Part shown: positions 6,446-8,854 of the stretch, in pieces
Layout: each line of letters begins with the position of its first letter
Numbering within the stretch: position 1 is the stretch's first letter
NCBI GenBank assembly: GCA_038239195.1
Contig: JBBSEZ010000411.1
Coordinates: 1 to 8,854, forward strand
Origin: JBBSEZ01 sp038239195
GTDB taxonomy: Bacteria; Planctomycetota; Planctomycetia; Gemmatales; Gemmataceae
Length of the DNA stretch: 8,854 nt
Direction: 5' to 3'
Notes under the pieces: generated by a model
Seen by the model: only the letters and a program-made list of their open reading frames with translations
Told to the model about the DNA's origin: nothing
Database searches by the model: none
Position numbers and translations under genes: made by a program

Positions 6446-7372
6446 ACTCTTCTTGTGAAAGGGCGGGGCGATCCGGAGTAGCGCATGCCGCGCGGCCTTG
6501 CTCACCTCGCGCTGGGGGCCCTCGAACAGGGCCTTGACGTCGGCCTCGGCCTGGCGCGCGGCCGGGCCAAGCAGGCCCAGGGCGCGCACGGGCTCCCGCC
6601 GGACCGCGGGCTCGGCGGCTCGGAGCGCGCGCCGCAACGCGCCGATCGCCTCGGGGCTCGCCTGGCCGATCTGCCCCAGCGCCTGGGCGGCATATTCGCG
6701 AGTAAGCGGGCCCTTTTTTCCCAGTGCGCGGGCCAGGGCCGGGACGGCGCCCTTCGCCTTGGGGCCGACGCGGCCCAGGGCGCGGGCGACGTTTCGGCTA
6801 ACCTCCTCTTCCTCGGCGGCCAGCAACGGCACGAGGGCGGTCACGGCCGGCGCGGCCAAGGCCTTGAACTTGGCGAGGGCCTGAACGGCGAGAAGGCGCT
6901 CGCTTCCCGCCAGGGCCTCCACCAGGGCCGGGACCGCCTCGACCGAGGTCGGGGCCAGGTCGCCCAGGGCGCGCACGGCCACGGCCCGGACGTACGGATC
7001 GGGGTCGCCCAGCGCTTCCATCAAGGCGGGCACGGCGGGCGCTGCCTCGGCCCCCATCCCGCCGAGGAGCTCCGCGGCGCGCCAGCGAACCTCGCCGGAA
7101 GCGGCGGCGCCTTCGCGGCCGCGCCGCAGCAGTTCGAGCAACACCGGGACCGCCGCCCCCTTGCCCGCGCGAAGGGCGGCCAGCGCGTCGGCCTGTTCGC
7201 TGGGGTCTTCGCTGCACGCCTGCCGCGCCCAGCGCGAGGCGGGCCGGCCCCGAAAGAAGGTCTCGCCCCGCAGCCAGCCAACCGCGACGCCGTTGGGCTC
7301 GAAAAGCGCAAAGCCTGCTCCCCCGAGCAACAGCAGGACGCCCAGGGCGAGCAACCAGGTGCGATACTTCAT
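6443..7372 (-). CDS. Membrane-anchored HEAT-repeat protein
   Basis: A 309-residue protein. Residues 5-24 form a hydrophobic signal-anchor after MKYR, so the bulk is predicted outside the cytoplasm. A short linker with GRPASRWARQACSEDP (42-57) precedes about seven HEAT-type helical repeats (about 57-303). These show the recurring pattern of A-V-P-A-L-x-x-A-L, then a short turn, then V-R-x-x-A-x-x-A-L-G, seen clearly at 111-155, 175-218 and 223-270. Such solenoids bind proteins; PBS-lyase-type HEAT families also occur in phycobilisome lyases, but nothing here supports that activity. The ATG at 7372 lies 9 bases after the stop of the PQQ propeller gene on the same strand, with a weak GAGGG upstream, so the two are very probably one operon. 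The C-terminus ends HKKS, only 6 bases from the opposing lipoprotein gene. Confidence 0.88.
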   Translation of the reverse strand: MKYRTWLLALGVLLLLGGAGFALFEPNGVAVGWLRGETFFRGRPASRWARQACSEDPSEQADALAALRAGKGAAVPVLLELLRRGREGAAASGEVRWRAAELLGGMGAEAAPAVPALMEALGDPDPYVRAVAVRALGDLAPTSVEAVPALVEALAGSERLLAVQALAKFKALAAPAVTALVPLLAAEEEEVSRNVARALGRVGPKAKGAVPALARALGKKGPLTREYAAQALGQIGQASPEAIGALRRALRAAEPAVRREPVRALGLLGPAARQAEADVKALFEGPQREVSKAARHALLRIAPPFHKKS

Positions 7373-7381
7373 GAGCAGCCC

Positions 7382-8662
7382 TCAGTCGGCAAGACAGTAG
7401 AGCACTGCCGCGCTGTTGACGGCGTTGCGAAGCTCGGCCCCGAAGAGGATTTGACGCCCCCCCTGGGGGCCGGCCACGACCAGGGGCGCCGAGAGCAGGC
7501 GCGGGCTCGTTCGCGACTGGGCCGCCACGTCGAAGCTCCACAGTCGCTCGCCGCTGTCCGCCGCGAAGGCGCAAACCGGACCGGCGCTCGCCGCCACGTA
7601 GAGGCGCCCGTGGAACAGCGTCGGGGCCGCCACGATCGGCGAGCCCAGGTCTTGCTCCCACGCCAGCGCGCCCGTCCGGCGATGGACGGCGCGAACGAAG
7701 CCATCGCGGGCCGCGAAGTAGACGAAGTGGTCCACGACGACCGGCCTGACCAGGACGCCGTCGGCGGCGCGGGCGCGCCAGCGCTCCTCGCCGGTGTCGG
7801 CGTCGAGGCAGACCAGGGCGCCGGCGGGGCGCTCGGGCGGCGCGACGCTCTCCGTGAGCCGGCCGTTGCCGAGGCCGAAGAACGCGTCCCCGCCCTCGAC
7901 GACGGGGCTGCCCCAGACGGGCAGGTGCGTCGGCACGCGCCAGATGGGCTGCCCGGTCCGAGCGTCGAGACAGAAGGCCTCGGGCAGGCGGTACAGGCGG
8001 CTGATCCCTCCTCCGCCGTAGAGCCTGCCGCCCCGGATCGCCGGTGTGGTGTCCACGTGGACCGGCGCCTGGAAGTGCCAGCGCCGGGCGCCGCTGACGG
8101 CATCGAGACAGTAGACGCCATCGTCGCCCGCGGCGAAATAAGCCTTCCCATCGGCGAGGCAGGCTGCGCGCTCGATGTGTCCGCCCGCGGGGAAGTCCCA
8201 GCGCTTGCGGCCAGTTGACTCGTCGAGGCACTAGAGCTTGCAGAGGAAGTCGGCGTGCATGCCCTCGCCGAGGTAGAGCCGGCCGTTGCCGCGAACCGGC
8301 GCCGCGATCGTGTGAAGCATGTGCCCCCCGTCGTCGAACTGCCACGCGACGCGCCGGCTGGCTCGGTCGAGGCAGTACACGGTGCCGGAGGTGGAACGGC
8401 CTGCGTCGTGGATGACGGCGAGGTAGACGTGTGCGTCGGTGACGAGTGGAGCGGCGGAGGCCGCGCCGCGCCGCGCTGGCTCGAACGTCCAGGCCAGGCG
8501 GACGCCCGGCTCGGCCGGGGAGGGCCCGCCCGAAGGCCCGCTCCGGGCGCACGCGCAGACCAGCCCGACAAGGCACAAGGCCCGGCGGCCGAGGACCGCG
8601 ACAGCGGCGAGGCGGGGACCGGACCCGGGCCGGAGGCCCTCCCGGAGAACGAACGGCCCCAC
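7382..8662 (-). pseudogene. PQQ-like (BamB-type) beta-propeller protein interrupted by one in-frame amber codon
   Basis: One continuous frame with a single TAG at 8231-8233. Each blade ends in a motif of the form (V/L)YCLDxxTGxxxW: TVYCLDRASRRVAW, KL[stop]CLDESTGRKRW, GVYCLDAVSGARRW, AFCLDARTGQPIW, LVCLDADTGEERW, then the looser VRAVHRRTGALAW and VCAFAADSGERLW, and a closing LYCLAD. This fits a seven- to eight-bladed propeller. The N-terminus has a hydrophobic stretch ending GLVCACARSG, so a secreted or lipoprotein form is likely. PQQ-type repeats occur in quinoprotein dehydrogenases and in scaffolds such as BamB; no cofactor or catalytic residues are evident, so a scaffold role is more likely. 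The start is unsure: GTG at 8662 is chosen, and the frame extends to GTG at 8842, just after a TAG. Taken literally the sequence gives fragments 8231-8662 and 7382-8056; the latter's GTG lies mid-blade, so it is not a real start. Confidence 0.82.
8231..8233 (-). other. In-frame TAG within the PQQ propeller gene
   Basis: The stop sits exactly where the other blades have Tyr, Phe or Val before CLD. A TAC-to-TAG change (one base) would explain it. The flanking frame is intact on both sides: 144 codons upstream to the chosen start, and 282 downstream to the TGA at 7382. Confidence 0.85.
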
Positions 8663-8670
8663 GTGGGGCC
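8655..8670. promoter_or_regulatory. 16-bp perfect palindrome near the head of the minus-strand operon, possible operator
   Basis: GGCCCCACGTGGGGCC is a perfect inverted repeat with a CACGTG core. It lies just downstream of the proposed -10 box and contains the proposed GTG start of the PQQ gene, a position where a repressor could block transcription. In DNA this GC-rich one such palindrome per window is not very unlikely by chance, so the call is tentative. Confidence 0.3.
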
Positions 8671-8678
8671 CGCAGCGT

Positions 8679-8707
8679 ATGGTAGCGAGGACAGGCCGGA
8701 TTCTCAA
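8679..8707 (-). promoter_or_regulatory. Possible sigma70-like promoter for the PQQ/HEAT operon
   Basis: On the minus strand, TTGAGA (8707-8702) and TACCAT (8684-8679) are separated by 17 bases, matching the vegetative consensus at 5 of 6 and 4 of 6 positions. A transcript would start near 8672, about 10 bases before the proposed GTG. There is no clear Shine-Dalgarno sequence. The match is weak evidence on its own. Confidence 0.3.
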
Positions 8708-8743
8708 CCCGATCGGAAACGCCAAGAGGCAGGAAGGGAATGA

Positions 8744-8854
8744 GGCGAGCCGGGGGGTTAGCCCCCCGAGTCGGGGAGGTACCCGGGGGGGACCCCCCCC
8801 CACCCCACAACGGCCCCCCCACAACACGGACACCCAAACCACCTAGGGGCCCCG
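8744..8854. other. Low-complexity G/C-run region with hairpins at the window end
   Basis: This stretch holds a hairpin CGGGGGG-TTAG-CCCCCCG (8751-8768), a seven-G run followed after one base by a nine-C run (8785-8801), and further C-runs. No gene is supported here, although the PQQ reading frame stays open as far as GTG at 8842. Such runs often break assemblies or arise from read-end artefacts, so the sequence may be unreliable. Confidence 0.5.

Noticed and set aside
6485..8218. A plus-strand open frame of 577 codons across the HEAT and PQQ genes
   Set aside because: The minus strand carries recognisable HEAT and PQQ repeats in this span, while the plus-strand translation is Gly/Arg/Ala-rich with no domain.
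6798..8837. A minus-strand open frame of 679 codons overlapping the PQQ and HEAT genes in another frame
   Set aside because: The product is Arg/Gly/Pro-rich without any motif, whereas the chosen frames give regular propeller and HEAT repeats.
8231..8842. The upstream PQQ fragment as a complete short gene of its own
   Set aside because: It stops in the middle of a blade motif, and the downstream codons resume that motif in the same frame, so it is one broken gene rather than two genes.
1..8854. A defence island, biosynthetic cluster or mobile element
   Set aside because: No transposase, integrase, nuclease, helicase, methylase, synthase or carrier protein is present; all genes are envelope- or secretion-type.

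Overview
The window looks like chromosomal DNA from a high-GC planctomycete, most likely a Gemmata-like lineage. The evidence is indirect: a DUF1559 pseudopilin-type protein with the FTLIELLVVIAIIA N-terminus, a membrane-anchored HEAT-repeat protein, a secreted PQQ-type beta-propeller, and a very large Pro/Gly/Thr-rich extracellular protein. This combination is typical of that phylum. Both window ends are extremely G/C-rich and low in complexity, so the window may be a whole short contig rather than a slice of a chromosome.

Layout. A plus-strand block fills the left two thirds. First is a giant secreted protein, open at the left edge, that joins a Pro-rich repeat region, a subtilisin/sedolisin-like protease, a sortilin/BNR-type Asp-box propeller and a PPC-like C-terminal domain (1-4731). 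Next comes a 92-base gap holding a long purine/pyrimidine hairpin (4741-4800), then a DUF1559 pseudopilin-like gene (4824-5792) and a small lipoprotein (5822-6436). A minus-strand block converges on it: a PQQ-like beta-propeller gene (about 8662 to 7382) interrupted by one in-frame amber codon, followed 9 bases later by a membrane-anchored HEAT-repeat protein (7372-6443). The two blocks meet tail to tail with only 6 bases between their stop codons. A weak promoter-like pair and a 16-bp perfect palindrome lie at the head of the minus-strand block. No RNA genes, CRISPR arrays, insertion sequences or phage genes were seen.

How the genes work together. All five products carry, or are expected to carry, an export or membrane signal, and all but the DUF1559 and lipoprotein genes are repeat-built binding scaffolds. 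The window therefore reads as a cell-envelope/secretome region, not a metabolic or defence operon. No shared pathway can be demonstrated from the sequence.

Most worth a second look: (1) the octamer repeat array that appears to supply the Shine-Dalgarno sequence, the start codon and the hydrophobic signal-peptide core of the lipoprotein; (2) the single amber codon replacing an expected Tyr in the PQQ propeller; (3) the protease/Asp-box-propeller fusion with a mixed subtilisin/sedolisin catalytic signature; and (4) the hairpin ahead of the DUF1559 gene, which carries copies of AGGAGG and CCTCCT that could compete with the real ribosome binding site. I found no convincing new multi-gene system.
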